A DNA stretch of 64,000 bases from Rhizobium sp. WSM4643 (GCF_025152745.1 NZ_CP104042.1:372001-436000), one strand, 5' to 3'. Numbered from the stretch's first letter, positions 8,509 through 20,008 are shown. A program made the numbers and translations. Notes: generated by a model from the sequence alone, not told the origin.

Positions 8509-10746
8509 ATGGTGTCACAAATGCTAAGCGCCGCCATTTGGCGCACTCTGGTCCTATTGCTGACGGCGATCGGCGTCGCAATTGTCCTGCTGTCAACTCC
8601 GTCTTCCGCAGGCGATCTCCCGGCCTATCTACAGAAAGTCCAACCCAGCGAACTGTTCGATGGCGCCGAGCGATTCGGTGAACCGCTGGGCGAGCCGCCG
8701 ATCGCACCGGTCTACCGGGGCACGGAGATGGTCGGCTACGCCTATCTGACCTCGGATTTCACCAGTTCCACCGGCTACTCAGGCAAGCCGATCCATATCA
8801 CCGTCGGCATCGACGCCTCGGGCGTGGTGCGTGGCATCAAGCTTATCGACCATCATGAGCCGATTGTCTTGATCGGCATCCCGCAGGCAAAAGTGGTTGC
8901 GGCGTTGAACTCGATCATCGGGAAAGACCTTGGACGGGTAGCGGCCGGCGAAGAACGACCTCCGCAGGTCGAAATCGTCAGTGGTGCTACCGTCACCGTG
9001 CTGGTCATGGGCGACAGCGTCATCCGCTCCGCGGTCAAGCTCATCCGCAGCAACAGGTTGCACCCAGACGGCGCCGCAGACGCCAAACCTCTGGCCGATG
9101 TGAAAGCTCTGGACCTCGCGAAGACGAATGTCAGCGACTGGCAGTCCCTGTTGGGGGACGGTTCGGTCCGCAGCCTCCGGCTCTCGGTCGGAGAGGTTTC
9201 GAAAGCCTTTCAGGATGCCGGGCATGAGGACGCCGCATCCCATCCGGAAACATCAAATCCGGAGGACCGCTTCATCGATCTCTACGTCGCGCCGGTCAAC
9301 GTTCCCTCCATCGGAAAGACCCTTCTTGGGGACGCCGGCTACCAGCGTCTTCAGACCCGCCTGCAGCCGGGGCAGTCCGCAATCCTCGTAGCCGGCGACG
9401 GGGCCTACTCCTTCAAAGGATCCGGCTACGTCAGAGGAGGCATATTCGACCGCATCGAGTTGCTGCAGGACGGACAAGGATTGAGGTTTCGGGATCGCTA
9501 CCACACCCGGATCTCCGCGCTTGCAGCCGCCGACGCCCCGGATCTGAAGGAAATCGCGCTCTTCGTGGTACCACCTGAGTTCGCATTCGACGTCACGGAG
9601 CCGTGGGAACTCCAACTGCTGGCGCAGCGAAGCAGCACTGGCGCCCGCGACAAGTCGGTCATCCCGTTCAATGTCGGATATACGCTGCCTTCGCAATATT
9701 ACAACGTGACCAAAGCCGCCGCTCCGTCGCCACCGGTCGTGGTGCCGGGCGAAGCGGCGAACGAAACGGACGAACCGCCGTTGTGGATGCGCATCTGGAG
9801 CATCAACCGCGTCAACATCGGCGTCACCGCAGGCGCGCTTCTCGTTTTGACGGCAATCTTCTTTTTCCAGGACTGGCTCGTCAAGCGGCCGGCACTCTTC
9901 GCCTGGGTGAGAAACGGCTATCTGGTATTCACCCTGGTCTGGCTAGGCTGGTATGCCAACGCCCAGCTATCCGTCGTAAACGTCCTGACATTCACGAACG
10001 CGCTGATCACCAATTTCAGTTGGGAGTTCTTCCTCGCGGCGCCGTTGATCTTCATCCTCTGGGCAGCGGTCGCGGCGGGGCTGCTGTTCTGGGGGCGCGG
10101 TCCATTTTGTGGCTGGCTCTGCCCTTTCGGCGCGCTTCAGGAGTTGCTGAGCAATATAGCCAAGCGTCTCAAAGTGCCCCAGATCAAGCTGCCATGGGGT
10201 CTTCATGAGCGCCTTTGGCCAATCAAATATATGATCTTCCTCGGGCTGTTCGGATTGTCGTTCTATTCGATTTCCTACGCCGAGATGGCGGCCGAGGTCG
10301 AGCCTTTCAAGACCGCCATCATTCTGAAGTTCGTCAGGGACTGGCCTTTCGTCGTCTTCGCGGCCGCTCTGCTTTTTGCAAGCCTCTTTATCGAGCGCTT
10401 CTATTGCCGGTACCTGTGCCCGCTTGGAGCCGCCCTCGCCATACCAGGTAGAATTCGCATGTTCGAATGGCTGAAACGCTACCCGGAATGCGGCTCGCCC
10501 TGCCAGCGCTGCGCGAAGGAATGTCCTGTCCAGTCTATCCATCCCGAGGGCCAGATCAATGTCAACGAATGCATCTACTGCATGCATTGCCAGGAACTCT
10601 ACCATGACGATCACCGCTGTCCGCACATGATTCAGGTCCGGCTGAAGCGCGAGAAATTCATGGCGCTTTCGACGCCGGAGTCACGCGGCGAAAAACCACC
10701 AAGAACGGTCGTCACCCACAACGGCAAACCGATCGAACGAGCTTAA
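8509..10746 (+). CDS. nosR: NosR, flavin/iron-sulfur membrane protein for N2O reduction
   Basis: NosR is the membrane flavoprotein needed for nosZ expression and electron supply to N2O reductase. The 745-residue product has a signal segment, a periplasmic FMN-binding domain with the covalent-flavin motif SGATVT (near residue 160), membrane spans from about residue 440, the CGWLCPFGA and CRYLCPLGA motifs, and a cytoplasmic ferredoxin part ([36 protein letters not shown]). The frame is open from 8356, but the ATG at 8509 is chosen since the upstream part contains the FNR-type box. It heads the nos operon. Confidence 0.96.
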   Translation: MVSQMLSAAIWRTLVLLLTAIGVAIVLLSTPSSAGDLPAYLQKVQPSELFDGAERFGEPLGEPPIAPVYRGTEMVGYAYLTSDFTSSTGYSGKPIHITVGIDASGVVRGIKLIDHHEPIVLIGIPQAKVVAALNSIIGKDLGRVAAGEERPPQVEIVSGATVTVLVMGDSVIRSAVKLIRSNRLHPDGAADAKPLADVKALDLAKTNVSDWQSLLGDGSVRSLRLSVGEVSKAFQDAGHEDAASHPETSNPEDRFIDLYVAPVNVPSIGKTLLGDAGYQRLQTRLQPGQSAILVAGDGAYSFKGSGYVRGGIFDRIELLQDGQGLRFRDRYHTRISALAAADAPDLKEIALFVVPPEFAFDVTEPWELQLLAQRSSTGARDKSVIPFNVGYTLPSQYYNVTKAAAPSPPVVVPGEAANETDEPPLWMRIWSINRVNIGVTAGALLVLTAIFFFQDWLVKRPALFAWVRNGYLVFTLVWLGWYANAQLSVVNVLTFTNALITNFSWEFFLAAPLIFILWAAVAAGLLFWGRGPFCGWLCPFGALQELLSNIAKRLKVPQIKLPWGLHERLWPIKYMIFLGLFGLSFYSISYAEMAAEVEPFKTAIILKFVRDWPFVVFAAALLFASLFIERFYCRYLCPLGAALAIPGRIRMFEWLKRYPECGSPCQRCAKECPVQSIHPEGQINVNECIYCMHCQELYHDDHRCPHMIQVRLKREKFMALSTPESRGEKPPRTVVTHNGKPIERA

Positions 10747-10792
10747 TCGGCAATGCGACGCTCCGTCGCAACCACAACGAAGGAAAAGAAGC

Positions 10793-12712
10793 ATGTCAAC
10801 GGAAGACAATCAGCGGCGGTTCAACAGACGCCAGCTACTCGGAACGACGGCGATGGCCGCTGCCGCCGGAGCGGCAGCGGCCGGCGGCGCCCTCAACTTT
10901 TCAGGCGGGATCGCCTCTCCGGCGATGGCAGCGGAAGGGCGTCGCCAGACCTGGGAGGTCAAGCCCGGAGAACTCGACGAATATTACACGTTCTTCTCCA
11001 GCGGCCAAAGCGGGGAAGTCCGCATCGTCGGCGTCCCCTCGATGCGTGAAATGATGCGCATCCCGGTCTTCAATCGCTGCAGTGCGACGGGATGGGGCCA
11101 GACCAACGAAAGCCGGAAAGTCCTGACCGAAGGACTTCTTCCGCAGACGGTCGAATTTCTCAAGGACCAGGGCGGCGTCTACCACAACGGCGATCTGCAC
11201 CATCCGCATCCCTCGCAGACCGACGGCACCTACGATGGACGTTACCTCTATGCCAACGACAAGGCCAACACCCGCGTCTGCCGCATCCGTCTCGACGTCA
11301 TGAAATGCGACAAGATCATCGAACTCCCCAACCAGCACACCGTCCACGGTTTGCGCGTCCAAAAATACCCCAAGACCGGCTACGTATTCTGCAACGGCGA
11401 GGATGGCGTTCCGATCCCCAACGACGGAAAGATCCTGGACGATCCCAAGAGCTATCAGGCTGTTTTCACGGCAGTCGATGGAGAGACGATGAAAGTCGCC
11501 TGGCAGGTGATAGTCGATGGGAACCTGGACAACGTCGACGCCGATTATCAGGGCAAGTACTGCTATTCGACCTGCTATAATTCCGAGGGCGGCGTCAATC
11601 TCGAGCAGATGATGGCTAAAGACCAGGACTGGGTCGTGGTCTTCAACCTGAAGCGCATTGAGGAGGCGGTCAAAAGCGGCGACTACAAGGAAATCAACGG
11701 CGTCCCCGTCATCGACGGCCGTCACGGCTCGCGGTACACGCGCTACATCCCGGTCTCGAACGGCCCGCACGGCATGAACACCGCGCCCGACGGAATTCAT
11801 GCGGTCGCCGCGGGCAAGCTCTCTCCGACGGTCACCGTTTTCGACGTTCGCAAATTCGACGATCTTTTCGACGACAAGATCCAGCCGCGAGACACGGTGG
11901 TCGCAGAACCTGAACTTGGCCTCGGTCCGTTGCACACGGCCTACGACGGTCGAGGCAACGCCTACACCACCCTCTTCATCGACAGCCAGATCTGCAAGTG
12001 GAACATCGAAGACGCCAAGCGCGCCTTCGCCGGCGAGAAGGTCAATCCGATCCGTCAGAAGCTCGATGTCCACTATCAGCCGGGGCATAATCACAGCTCC
12101 ATGGGCCAGACAAAGGAGGCCGATGGCAAGTGGCTGATATCGCTGAACAAGTTTTCGAAGGACCGATACCTGAACGTCGGCCCGCTGAAGCCAGAGAGCG
12201 ACCAGCTCATCGACATCTCCGGCGACGAAATGATCCTCGTTCACGACAACCCGACCTTCGCCGAGCCGCATGACGCGACGATCGTGCATGCCTCCAAGAT
12301 CAACCCGGTCAGCCTCTGGAGCCGCGACGACCCGTTCTTTGCCGACGCCGTGGAGCAGGCGAAGAAGGACAACATCGATCTGATGACCGACTCCGAAGTG
12401 ATCCGGGATGGCAACAAGGTGCGCGTCTACATGACGTCGTCGGCGCCCGCGTATGGTCTGGAATCCTTCAACGTCAAGCAAGGCGACGAGGTCACGGTCT
12501 ACGTCACCAACATCGACGAGGTCGAGGACCTGACGCATGGATTCGCCATCGTCAACTACGGCATCAACATGGAAGTTGCGCCGCAGGCGACAGCTTCGGT
12601 CACCTTCACCGCGAGCAAGCCGGGCGTCTACTGGTACTACTGCTCCTGGTTCTGCCATGCCATGCACATGGAGATGAAGGGTCGAATGCTGGTCGAACCG
12701 AAGTCGGCATGA
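10793..12712 (+). CDS. nosZ: NosZ, nitrous oxide reductase
   Basis: NosZ reduces N2O to N2 in the periplasm with CuZ and CuA centres. The 639-residue protein has a Tat signal ([17 protein letters not shown]), which places it in clade I, histidine motifs of the CuZ beta-propeller ([33 protein letters not shown]), and the C-terminal cupredoxin CuA motif [12 protein letters not shown] with ligands C617, W619, C621, H625 and M628. GGAAAAGAAG precedes the ATG. The stop overlaps the nosD start. Confidence 0.98.
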   Translation: MSTEDNQRRFNRRQLLGTTAMAAAAGAAAAGGALNFSGGIASPAMAAEGRRQTWEVKPGELDEYYTFFSSGQSGEVRIVGVPSMREMMRIPVFNRCSATGWGQTNESRKVLTEGLLPQTVEFLKDQGGVYHNGDLHHPHPSQTDGTYDGRYLYANDKANTRVCRIRLDVMKCDKIIELPNQHTVHGLRVQKYPKTGYVFCNGEDGVPIPNDGKILDDPKSYQAVFTAVDGETMKVAWQVIVDGNLDNVDADYQGKYCYSTCYNSEGGVNLEQMMAKDQDWVVVFNLKRIEEAVKSGDYKEINGVPVIDGRHGSRYTRYIPVSNGPHGMNTAPDGIHAVAAGKLSPTVTVFDVRKFDDLFDDKIQPRDTVVAEPELGLGPLHTAYDGRGNAYTTLFIDSQICKWNIEDAKRAFAGEKVNPIRQKLDVHYQPGHNHSSMGQTKEADGKWLISLNKFSKDRYLNVGPLKPESDQLIDISGDEMILVHDNPTFAEPHDATIVHASKINPVSLWSRDDPFFADAVEQAKKDNIDLMTDSEVIRDGNKVRVYMTSSAPAYGLESFNVKQGDEVTVYVTNIDEVEDLTHGFAIVNYGINMEVAPQATASVTFTASKPGVYWYYCSWFCHAMHMEMKGRMLVEPKSA

Positions 12713-14085
12713 TGCGGCAAGCTGCAATCGCCACCATGGCGGCCCTCTGGGCCGCCATCGGTTCGGACGCCTCGGCCGCGGATCGGATCGTCACGCCTTC
12801 CGACAGGGTGACCCTGGCGGCGATCGTCGATCAGGCCGCCGCGGGTGACCGGATCATCCTGCGGGCCGGCAGCTATGACGGGCCGCTGACGATCAAGAAG
12901 CCGTTGACCCTACAAGGTGACCTTGGCGCTTCCATAGTCGGAACGGGCAAGGGAACGGTCGTGACGATAGACGCCGCGGACGTCACGCTGCGCGGCCTCG
13001 AAATCCGTGGGTCGGGCACAAATCTTGAAACGATGGACTCCGGCGTATTCGCAACCGAAGCCGCGAAGGGGGCGGTCATTGAGGACAACTTCGTAGCGGA
13101 GAACCTCTACGGCGTTTACATCCATGGCGCGAAGGACTCTATGACGCGCGGAAACCGGATCGTCGGAATCAGGGAGGGGCGGCTCAGCGAAGCGGGAAAC
13201 GGCGTGACGGTGTGGAATGCTCCGGGTGCGAAAGTCGTCGGAAACGACATCAGCTTCGGTCGCGACGGCATCGCCACCAACGCCAGCAAGCGCAACGTCT
13301 TCAGCGAGAACCGCTTCCACGACCTCCGTTTCGCCATTCACTACATGTACACCAACGACAGCGAAATCCGAGGCAACGTCTCGGTTGGAAACGTGGTGGG
13401 CTACGCCATAATGTTCTCGAGCCGGCTGAAGATCGTCGACAACCTCTCGGACGGCGACCGTGACCACGGAATCCTCCTAAACTCCGCCAACAGCTCGTTA
13501 GTCCGAGGAAACATCGTGCGTGGGCGGCTGCAGCCGGAGAGCCGGTGGGCGTCGGCCGGATCGCGCGCCTCGACCCATGGGCTGCCTGCCGCCGACGGCC
13601 AACCCCAGGCCAGGGGCGACGTGGCCGGTTTCCGCCTCGGCCCGGAAAAGTGCGTCTTCATCTACAACGCGAACAAGAACCAGTTCATCGAAAACGAGTT
13701 CAACGGTTGCGCGATCGGCATCCATTTCACCGCCGGGTCAGAAGGAAACGCCATGAGCGGAAACTCCTTCATCAGCAACCGCAACCAGGTCAAATATGTG
13801 GGAACCCGCTATCTAGACTGGTCTGCGAAAGGCCGAGGCAACTACTGGAGCGACAATCCCGCCTTCGATCTTGACGGCGACGGCATCGGCGACAGTTCGT
13901 ACCGACCCAACGATCTCGTCGACACGGTCTTGTGGACTTCGCCGCAGGCGAAGATCCTCACGACAAGCCCTGCCGTCCAGCTCATCCGCTGGGCCCAGGC
14001 CCAGTTCCCCGCCCTGCTTCCTGGCGGCGTGGTCGACAGTCATCCATTGATGGAACCTCCTGTTCGTCCGGGAGCTCGCCAATGA
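12709..14085 (+). CDS. nosD: NosD, periplasmic copper-processing protein
   Basis: NosD works with the NosFY ABC transporter to deliver sulfur/copper for the CuZ site of NosZ. The 458-residue protein has a signal peptide ([16 protein letters not shown]) and many right-handed beta-helix (CASH/NosD) repeats such as [20 protein letters not shown] and [20 protein letters not shown] near-C-terminal [19 protein letters not shown] is typical of NosD. The ATGA overlap with nosZ shows coupling. Confidence 0.95.
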   Translation: MMRQAAIATMAALWAAIGSDASAADRIVTPSDRVTLAAIVDQAAAGDRIILRAGSYDGPLTIKKPLTLQGDLGASIVGTGKGTVVTIDAADVTLRGLEIRGSGTNLETMDSGVFATEAAKGAVIEDNFVAENLYGVYIHGAKDSMTRGNRIVGIREGRLSEAGNGVTVWNAPGAKVVGNDISFGRDGIATNASKRNVFSENRFHDLRFAIHYMYTNDSEIRGNVSVGNVVGYAIMFSSRLKIVDNLSDGDRDHGILLNSANSSLVRGNIVRGRLQPESRWASAGSRASTHGLPAADGQPQARGDVAGFRLGPEKCVFIYNANKNQFIENEFNGCAIGIHFTAGSEGNAMSGNSFISNRNQVKYVGTRYLDWSAKGRGNYWSDNPAFDLDGDGIGDSSYRPNDLVDTVLWTSPQAKILTTSPAVQLIRWAQAQFPALLPGGVVDSHPLMEPPVRPGARQ

Positions 14086-15002
14086 AGAAACCTACGGTCG
14101 TCCTATCGGGCATCGCCAAGCGCTACGGCAAGGTCGAAGCGGTCAAGAATGTCTCGTTCACGCTCAACGAGGGCGAAACGGTGGCGCTCGTTGGTCACAA
14201 CGGGGCAGGCAAGACCACGCTGATCAAATTGATGCTCGGCCTCATCCGCCCGTCGGGCGGCAGCATCAGCGTCATGGGAGAGGATCCGGCGGCGGGCGAC
14301 GTCGCCGTTCGCAAGAAACTCGGATACCTGCCCGAAAGCGTCGCCTTCCACGCCGCCTTGACCGGCCGCGAAACAATCGCCTTTTACGCTCGGCTGAAGC
14401 ACGTCGGTCCCTCAAATTCGCTGGAGCTTCTGGAACGTGTCGGACTGGGCGCCGCCGCCGCCGACAGACCTGTCCGCACCTATTCGAAGGGAATGCGCCA
14501 AAGGCTCGGGCTGGCGCAGGCCCTGCTTGGGGAGCCGCGCCTCCTCCTCCTCGACGAGCCGACGAGCGGCCTCGATCCGGCGTTGAGGCGCAGGTTCTAT
14601 GATCTCTTGAGCGAACTCCGTTCGAAGGGCACCACTATACTCCTGTCGTCGCACGCCCTGACCGAACTCGAAGACCGGGCCGACCGTTTGCTGATCGTCA
14701 ACAAGGGCGTATCCGTCGCCGACGGGACATTGGACGATTTGCGCGGTCTTGCGCGATTGCCGACCCGCGTCAGTGTGAAATTCGCCGCTGGGGCGACAGT
14801 TCGGAGCTTCACGAACGGACGTGCCGCCTGGAGGGCAACGGAGGACGGCAGACTGGAAGCGGATGTGGCGATGGAAGACAAGATCGCCCTCCTCAAGGAA
14901 GTTACCACCTGTCCCGATGACATCGCGGATCTCCAGGTCACCGAACCTACTTTGGATGACCTCTACGCACACTTCCTCGGCGCCGGAAAGATAACTTCAT
15001 GA
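14082..15002 (+). CDS. nosF: NosF, ABC transporter ATPase
   Basis: Cytoplasmic ATPase of the NosDFY maturation system. The 306-residue protein has Walker A GHNGAGKTT (near residue 39), the signature-like YSKGMRQRLGLAQ, Walker B LLLLDEP and the switch histidine region ILLSSHALTE. The ATG at 14082 overlaps the nosD stop; the longer frame from 13932 runs through nosD in another phase and is not used. Confidence 0.96.
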   Translation: MKKPTVVLSGIAKRYGKVEAVKNVSFTLNEGETVALVGHNGAGKTTLIKLMLGLIRPSGGSISVMGEDPAAGDVAVRKKLGYLPESVAFHAALTGRETIAFYARLKHVGPSNSLELLERVGLGAAAADRPVRTYSKGMRQRLGLAQALLGEPRLLLLDEPTSGLDPALRRRFYDLLSELRSKGTTILLSSHALTELEDRADRLLIVNKGVSVADGTLDDLRGLARLPTRVSVKFAAGATVRSFTNGRAAWRATEDGRLEADVAMEDKIALLKEVTTCPDDIADLQVTEPTLDDLYAHFLGAGKITS

Positions 15003-15826
15003 AGAACGTGATCATCATCGCCTCGAAGGAAATTCGCGAGGGCCTTCGAAACAGGTGGGTCCTCGCGACAACGCTTCTCCTGGGAGCGCTCGCCTTGACC
15101 CTTTCTTTTCTCGGCAGCGCTCCGACCGGAAATGTCGGAACAGATCAGCTCGACATAGTGATCGTCAGCCTTTCCAGCCTGACCATCTTCCTGGTGCCGC
15201 TGATCGCACTCCTTTTGTCCCATGACGCGATCGTAGGCGAAATGGAACGGGGCACCATGCTTCTGCTCCTCAGCTACCCGGTAGGGCGAAACCAAGTGAT
15301 CCTGGGCAAGTTTCTCGGACACATTGCGATTCTTTCCTTCGCGACGCTGCTTGGCTATGGGGCTGCCGCCGTCGCACTGGCGGCAACGGGAGCGAAGATC
15401 GACGCGGCAAGCTGGTCGGCGTTCGCAGCTATGCTGGCGTCGTCGATCCTTCTGGGCGGCGTGTTCGTTGCGATCGGCTATCTCGTCAGCGCGCTTGCAG
15501 GCGAACGCAGCACCGCGGGAGGCATCGCCATCGGGGTGTGGCTGTTCTTCGTTCTCATATACGACATGGCGTTGCTTGGCACCTTGGTCGCCGCAGGTGG
15601 ACATGCTCTTCCAACGGGGCTGCTCGACGCTCTTCTTCTCATCAATCCGACAGACGCCTACCGCTTGCTCAACCTCGGATCTGGAAGCGCAGGAGCTCTT
15701 TCCGGCATGGGAGGCGTGGCGGAGCACTCCATGCTTGGCACCACGACCTTGCTGACTGCGCTTGCTTTCTGGACCGCTGGTCCGCTTGCACTTGCCGCCA
15801 TGACATTCTCCAGGAGGGAACTATGA
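14999..15826 (+). CDS. nosY: NosY, ABC transporter permease
   Basis: Membrane partner of NosF. The 275-residue protein has about six predicted membrane spans of ABC-2 type, with the conserved start (IIIASKEIREGLRNRWVLAT), and the family loop GEMERGTMLLLLSYPVGRNQ. It overlaps nosF by ATGA and ends in the start of nosL. Confidence 0.95.
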   Translation: MKNVIIIASKEIREGLRNRWVLATTLLLGALALTLSFLGSAPTGNVGTDQLDIVIVSLSSLTIFLVPLIALLLSHDAIVGEMERGTMLLLLSYPVGRNQVILGKFLGHIAILSFATLLGYGAAAVALAATGAKIDAASWSAFAAMLASSILLGGVFVAIGYLVSALAGERSTAGGIAIGVWLFFVLIYDMALLGTLVAAGGHALPTGLLDALLLINPTDAYRLLNLGSGSAGALSGMGGVAEHSMLGTTTLLTALAFWTAGPLALAAMTFSRREL

Positions 15827-16389
15827 GGACCGCGTTCTTGGCTTTGGTTTTCCTGTGCACGCTGTTGCTTGGCGGATGCGAAGAAAAGGGGGAGGCTATC
15901 CCTCCCGCTCCGTTCGCGCTCACGGCGGAAGCGACCGGCAGGTACTGCGGGATGAACGTCCTCGAGCATGCCGGACCAAAGGGTCAGGTCATCCTCGACG
16001 CACAGATTGGAGAGCCTATCTGGTTCTCTTCGGCACGCGATACATTGGCCTTCACGATGCTACCAGAGGAACCGAAGGACCTCGCGGCGATCTACGTTTC
16101 CGACATGAGCAAGGCTCCAAGCTGGGAGAAGCCCGGCGCAGACAACTGGATAGACGCCAGAAAAGCCTTCTACGTGATCGGCAGCTCGCTTCGCGGGGGC
16201 ATGGGCGCCGAGGAGACGGTGCCGTTTTCGACGAAGGAGGCGGCAACGCGGTTCGCAGGCGAGCACGGCGGCAGCGTCGTTGCGTTCGCCGACGTTCCCC
16301 ACGAATACGTGTTGGGAGCCGGTGCGGACATCGGGACGGAAGCGCCGGCCGGTGAAGACAAAAAAGTGGAGGCACATGAACATGGCTAG
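15823..16389 (+). CDS. nosL: NosL, copper-binding outer-membrane lipoprotein
   Basis: NosL carries Cu(I) for assembly of NosZ. The 188-residue product has a lipoprotein signal with lipobox LLGGC (lipidated C19). YCGMNVLEHAGPKGQV supplies the Cys/Met/His copper site near residues 45-52, followed by the NosL pattern FSSARDTLAF and YVSDM. The start at 15823 overlaps the nosY stop; the frame open from 15538 is only a shadow before that. The C-terminus is acidic and His-containing (EAHEHG). Confidence 0.94.
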   Translation: MRTAFLALVFLCTLLLGGCEEKGEAIPPAPFALTAEATGRYCGMNVLEHAGPKGQVILDAQIGEPIWFSSARDTLAFTMLPEEPKDLAAIYVSDMSKAPSWEKPGADNWIDARKAFYVIGSSLRGGMGAEETVPFSTKEAATRFAGEHGGSVVAFADVPHEYVLGAGADIGTEAPAGEDKKVEAHEHG

Positions 16390-17371
16390 GACCTTCAGTC
16401 GTCGTCGCGCCATCGCCATCTTTGCCGCGGCGGCCGGACTGCCCTTGTTGACGCGCGCTGAGGCCGCCGCTCGTCCTCTGACCTGGAGCGGACAGGCTCT
16501 TGGTGCGCCGGCGACGATGATCCTGAACCATCAAGATCCAGTCGAGTCTACACGTCTTGTCGCCCTGGTCGTCGCGGAAGTTTCCCGGCTGGAGAAAGTG
16601 TTCAGCCTCTACCGCGACGATTCCGCCCTGACCGAATTGAACAAGGTGGGCGCCTTGGTCGCCCCTCCCCAGGACCTGGTGTCCTTGCTCCAAAGGAGCC
16701 GCGGTTTCTGGGAGGCGACAGGCGGCGCCTTCGATCCCACGGTGCAGCCTCTTTGGAAGCTCTATTACCGACATTTCTCCGCGATCGATCCGGACCCGGC
16801 CGGTCCCGCGCAAGCGGAAGTCGCCTCCGTGCTGAAACGGGTCGACTTCGAAGGCGTCAAGTTCAACCGTGACCGGATCGTCATGCGCCCCAACATGGCG
16901 CTCACGCTCAATGGAATCGCGCAGGGCTACATCACCGATCGCGTCGTCGACATGCTTCGCAACGCTGGAGTGACGAGCTGCCTCGTCGACATGGGAGAGG
17001 ATCGGGCGATTGGCTCCCGACCGGATGGAACCCCGTGGCGCATCGGCCTGGCCGAAGGAGAAGACGATCGCCCCGATCAAATCCTGAACATCGTCAACAA
17101 GGCCGTGGCGACATCAAGCGCCGCCGGTTTTCACTTCGACGAGGCGGCTCGTTTCGGCCATATCCTTGATCCGCGAAGCGGCGGCACGCCTCGGCTCTAT
17201 CAGCGCGTAAGCGTCGTTGCCGGCGACGCCACCACCGCCGACGCCTTTTCGACCTCCTTCAACCTGCTGGACGAGATCGCCATCCGAAGGATCGCGCAGT
17301 CCTCCATTGACCTGACCATCCACGTGGTCGACGAGGCCGGAAATCCCTCGCGCATCGAAAGCAAGGCATGA
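16376..17371 (+). CDS. nosX: NosX/ApbE-type FAD:protein FMN transferase
   Basis: NosX attaches FMN covalently to the NosR threonine. The 331-residue protein has a Tat signal (FSRRRAIAIFAAAAGLPLL) and ApbE family motifs: GAFDPTVQPLWKLYYRHF, LNGIAQGYITDRVVDML, VDMGEDRAIG, and HILDPRSGG followed by VVAGDATTADAFSTS. GGAGG lies 4 bp before the ATG at 16376; a second ATG at 16382 is possible. It closes the nos operon. Confidence 0.94.
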   Translation: MNMARTFSRRRAIAIFAAAAGLPLLTRAEAAARPLTWSGQALGAPATMILNHQDPVESTRLVALVVAEVSRLEKVFSLYRDDSALTELNKVGALVAPPQDLVSLLQRSRGFWEATGGAFDPTVQPLWKLYYRHFSAIDPDPAGPAQAEVASVLKRVDFEGVKFNRDRIVMRPNMALTLNGIAQGYITDRVVDMLRNAGVTSCLVDMGEDRAIGSRPDGTPWRIGLAEGEDDRPDQILNIVNKAVATSSAAGFHFDEAARFGHILDPRSGGTPRLYQRVSVVAGDATTADAFSTSFNLLDEIAIRRIAQSSIDLTIHVVDEAGNPSRIESKA

Positions 17372-17456
17372 ACAAGTGTCGTGAACAGAGGCTGCGGCGT
17401 TGATGCGCGCATAGGCCGTCGTCTCTAATCCCACGGAAATGACGAAGGAGAAGCCG

Positions 17457-17891
17457 ATGAAATCGATTGCAACTCTTGCTCTGGCAGCATCCGCCGCAGT
17501 CATCGCTGGTTCGGCGGCTGCGGCCGATTTCGAAGTCCACATGCTGAACAAGGGCGCGAACGGCGTCATGGTGTTCGACCCCCTTTTGACGAAGGTGAAG
17601 CCGGGTGACACGGTCACTTTCGTTCCAATCGACAAAGGTCATAACGCTGAGACGGTGAAAGATATGATTCCGGACGGCGCCGCGGCCTTCCGGGGTAAGA
17701 CCAACGAGACCGTCAAGCAGACGTTCTCTATGCCGGGCGCCTACGTGATCAAGTGTCTGCCCCATTTCCCCATGGGCATGGTGGCCGTCGTCGTCGTGGG
17801 TGACGCTCCCGCGGACCTTGATAAGATCAAGTCCGCAAAGCTGCCCAATAAGGCCAGGGAGCGCGTCGACAAGGCGCTGTCGGAGCTCTGA
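17457..17891 (+). CDS. paz: Pseudoazurin, first copy
   Basis: A periplasmic type 1 copper protein that donates electrons to NirK or NosZ. The 144-residue product has a signal peptide ([17 protein letters not shown]) and the cupredoxin ligands: His in DKGHNAET and Cys, His, Met in [10 protein letters not shown]. The ATG at 17457 is chosen over 17439 for the signal peptide start. It lies 85 bp after nosX; only a degenerate dyad (TTGATGCGCGCATA at 17400) is seen upstream, so it could be cotranscribed with nos. It is about 55-60% identical by eye to the second copy at 20009. Confidence 0.93.
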   Translation: MKSIATLALAASAAVIAGSAAAADFEVHMLNKGANGVMVFDPLLTKVKPGDTVTFVPIDKGHNAETVKDMIPDGAAAFRGKTNETVKQTFSMPGAYVIKCLPHFPMGMVAVVVVGDAPADLDKIKSAKLPNKARERVDKALSEL

Positions 17892-18018
17892 CCCATATCC
17901 TCATGCGCCAGGTAGTTGGGAGGCCGTCAGCCCATTGTTCTCGTTCGATAAAATCCGGAACTTCAATCTTCACTGATGTTTTCGACATAGGGTGTCTGCA
18001 ACAGCAGGTGGTGGGTTG

Positions 18019-19782
18019 ATGACATCAGACGATATCGATTGCGAAGTCGGGGCTGGCGACGCGGCCCTTTCGCGTGTCGCGGTGGCAGCCCCGCCGACCT
18101 CGTTGGCGTCACCGGCCATTCCGGGGTTCGACATGGTCGTCGCCGCCAACTTTGCCGACGCGACGAAGCTCGCGCTGATTTCGGTCGATCCGCGCGGCCG
18201 TATTCGATTTGTGAACCGGGCGGCCGCCAGTCTTTTCGGCTACGCGCGGGATGAAATGATCGGCCAGCCCGTTGAAGTCATCATCCCAGAACGCCTGCGC
18301 AGCTCGCACGCGCGGGGTTTCGCCCGTGCAATGGCTGGAGAAGAACTGAACCTCGGCGGCAAAGCGGTCGAAGTGTACGCAGTGCGCCGGAATGGCAGCG
18401 AGTTTCCGATCGAATTGACACTCTGCGCCTGGCATGACGGCCGCGAAATGGGTGCTGGTGCGGTGATAAGAGACATCACCGAACGGCGCGAGAGGGACAG
18501 CCGTCTCCTGCGCCTCGCAAGTCAGGATCAATTGACGGGGCTTCACAATCGAAGCCGTTTTACGGAGATCCTCGAGGGCGAGATGATGGCGGGCGGGCGC
18601 TCGACTGTCGTGATGATCGACATCGACGGCTTCAGGGACGTGAACGACGTGCACGGTCATGTGACGGGGGATTCCCTTTTGCAGTCGGTGGCTGTGAGAC
18701 TGCCGCATAGTCTTCCTGCAAATGCGGAGGTGGCGCGCTTCGACGGTGACGAATTCGCGGTGCTGCTGCCCGGCGTGGACGACCGGCGGGCGGCCATGGC
18801 GTTTGCCCAGGCGATATTGGAGTCTTTTGCAAGACCATTTGAAGTCGACGGACAGGTGCTGGACCTTGGAGCTAGCATCGGGATTGCGATCGCCGCCGTG
18901 GACGGCGGTGACGCCGACGAGGTCGTGGCAAGCGCCGATCTCGCGCTTGCGAATGCCAAGTCGGGCGGCAGGTCGGCCCGTATGTACGAGCCGGAAATGA
19001 GGAGCGAGGCTAATGAGCGTCGCGCCTTGAGGGATCAACTGCTTCAGGCTCTTCGCGCTCGCCAGCTAGTCCTCCATTTCCAGCCACAAGTCGACATCAG
19101 ATCCAAAACCATCTTCGGAGTGGAAGCACTGATCCGTTGGCAGCATCCAGAAAAAGGCATGCTGATGCCAGGGACGTTTCTGCCCGCGCTCGCGCAGAGC
19201 GCGCTCGCACTTGAGATCGGCTGGTGGACGTTGGACGAAGCCTGCAGGGTCGCCTCGCTTCTTAACGCGTCAAGCAGCCGCTCCATAAGAATGGGCGTCA
19301 ACCTCTTCCCTGAGCAACTGCAGGCGCCAATTCTTTGCAAAAAGGTCTCGCAGGCTCTGGACAGGCACGGTCTGGCCGCGGAGCTGCTCGAGCTCGAGAT
19401 AACGGAGACGATTGCCTTGCACGACGACGACAAGTCGCTCGATGCCATGAACATGCTGCGCGACATCGGCGTCGGCATCGCGTTCGATGATTTTGGAACC
19501 GGCTACGCGTCGCTCAGTTCGTTGCAACGTTATCCGCTTACGAAGCTTAAGATCGACCGCGGTTTCGTTTCAGAGCTTGCGACAAAGCCGCGAGACGCGG
19601 CGATCACCCGCGCCTTGATCGCCATGAGTCTCGAGATGGGGCTCGAAACGATTGCGGAGGGGATCGAGACGCAGGAGCAGGAGGAATTTCTTCTCTCGCT
19701 CGGATGTCCCTCCGCACAAGGCTATCGCTACGGAAAGCCAATGGCTTTCGAAACTCTTAAAGATTATCTACGCGAGATTTGA
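18019..19782 (+). CDS. PAS-GGDEF-EAL protein, probable c-di-GMP phosphodiesterase
   Basis: The 587-residue protein has a PAS domain (about residues 50-165), a GGDEF domain with the active motif changed to DGDEF (RFDGDEFAVLL), and a C-terminal EAL domain with intact GVEALIRWQHPEKG, ELEITET and DDFGTGYASL motifs. It is therefore likely a c-di-GMP phosphodiesterase with a regulatory GGDEF. The PAS domain has PERLRSSHARGF, where the histidine sits where FixL and E. coli DosP bind heme (RSRHDSY / RPAHPEY); heme binding is an inference. It lies alone between two pseudoazurin genes. The ATG at 18019 has only a weak ribosome site. Confidence 0.88.
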   Translation: MTSDDIDCEVGAGDAALSRVAVAAPPTSLASPAIPGFDMVVAANFADATKLALISVDPRGRIRFVNRAAASLFGYARDEMIGQPVEVIIPERLRSSHARGFARAMAGEELNLGGKAVEVYAVRRNGSEFPIELTLCAWHDGREMGAGAVIRDITERRERDSRLLRLASQDQLTGLHNRSRFTEILEGEMMAGGRSTVVMIDIDGFRDVNDVHGHVTGDSLLQSVAVRLPHSLPANAEVARFDGDEFAVLLPGVDDRRAAMAFAQAILESFARPFEVDGQVLDLGASIGIAIAAVDGGDADEVVASADLALANAKSGGRSARMYEPEMRSEANERRALRDQLLQALRARQLVLHFQPQVDIRSKTIFGVEALIRWQHPEKGMLMPGTFLPALAQSALALEIGWWTLDEACRVASLLNASSSRSIRMGVNLFPEQLQAPILCKKVSQALDRHGLAAELLELEITETIALHDDDKSLDAMNMLRDIGVGIAFDDFGTGYASLSSLQRYPLTKLKIDRGFVSELATKPRDAAITRALIAMSLEMGLETIAEGIETQEQEEFLLSLGCPSAQGYRYGKPMAFETLKDYLREI

Positions 19783-19923
19783 AACGCGCCACGGTCCGTT
19801 ACAAGCCTCCGAAAATTCGACCTTCCCTCGTAGGGGTTGGTGACCAAAGCAGTCACGGGAAAAGCGCCATCGCGTTTGGCTCCTTCGCGGCGTCCGGCTT
19901 TCAAACGATGATCTTATCGATGC

Positions 19924-19937
19924 TTGACCAAAGTCAA
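19924..19937. promoter_or_regulatory. FNR/NnrR-type box upstream of second pseudoazurin
   Basis: TTGAC-CAAA-GTCAA is a perfect dyad of the TTGAC-N4-GTCAA kind. Its centre is 78 bp upstream of the pseudoazurin ATG at 20009. Confidence 0.75.
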
Positions 19938-20008
19938 AGAGCGACTTGTGGGGGTGTCTTAGGATCGTCCGCGAGGCCAGATCCGGCCCGCAAAAGGAGA
20001 TATGAAAA

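Noticed and set aside
10901..12727. 608-codon minus-strand frame opposite nosZ
   Set aside because: A shadow of a high-GC gene; nosZ on the plus strand is unambiguous and the frame has no ribosome site.
17400..17413. TTGATGCGCGCATA as a box for the first pseudoazurin
   Set aside because: The right half is too far from ATCAA/GTCAA to be credible.
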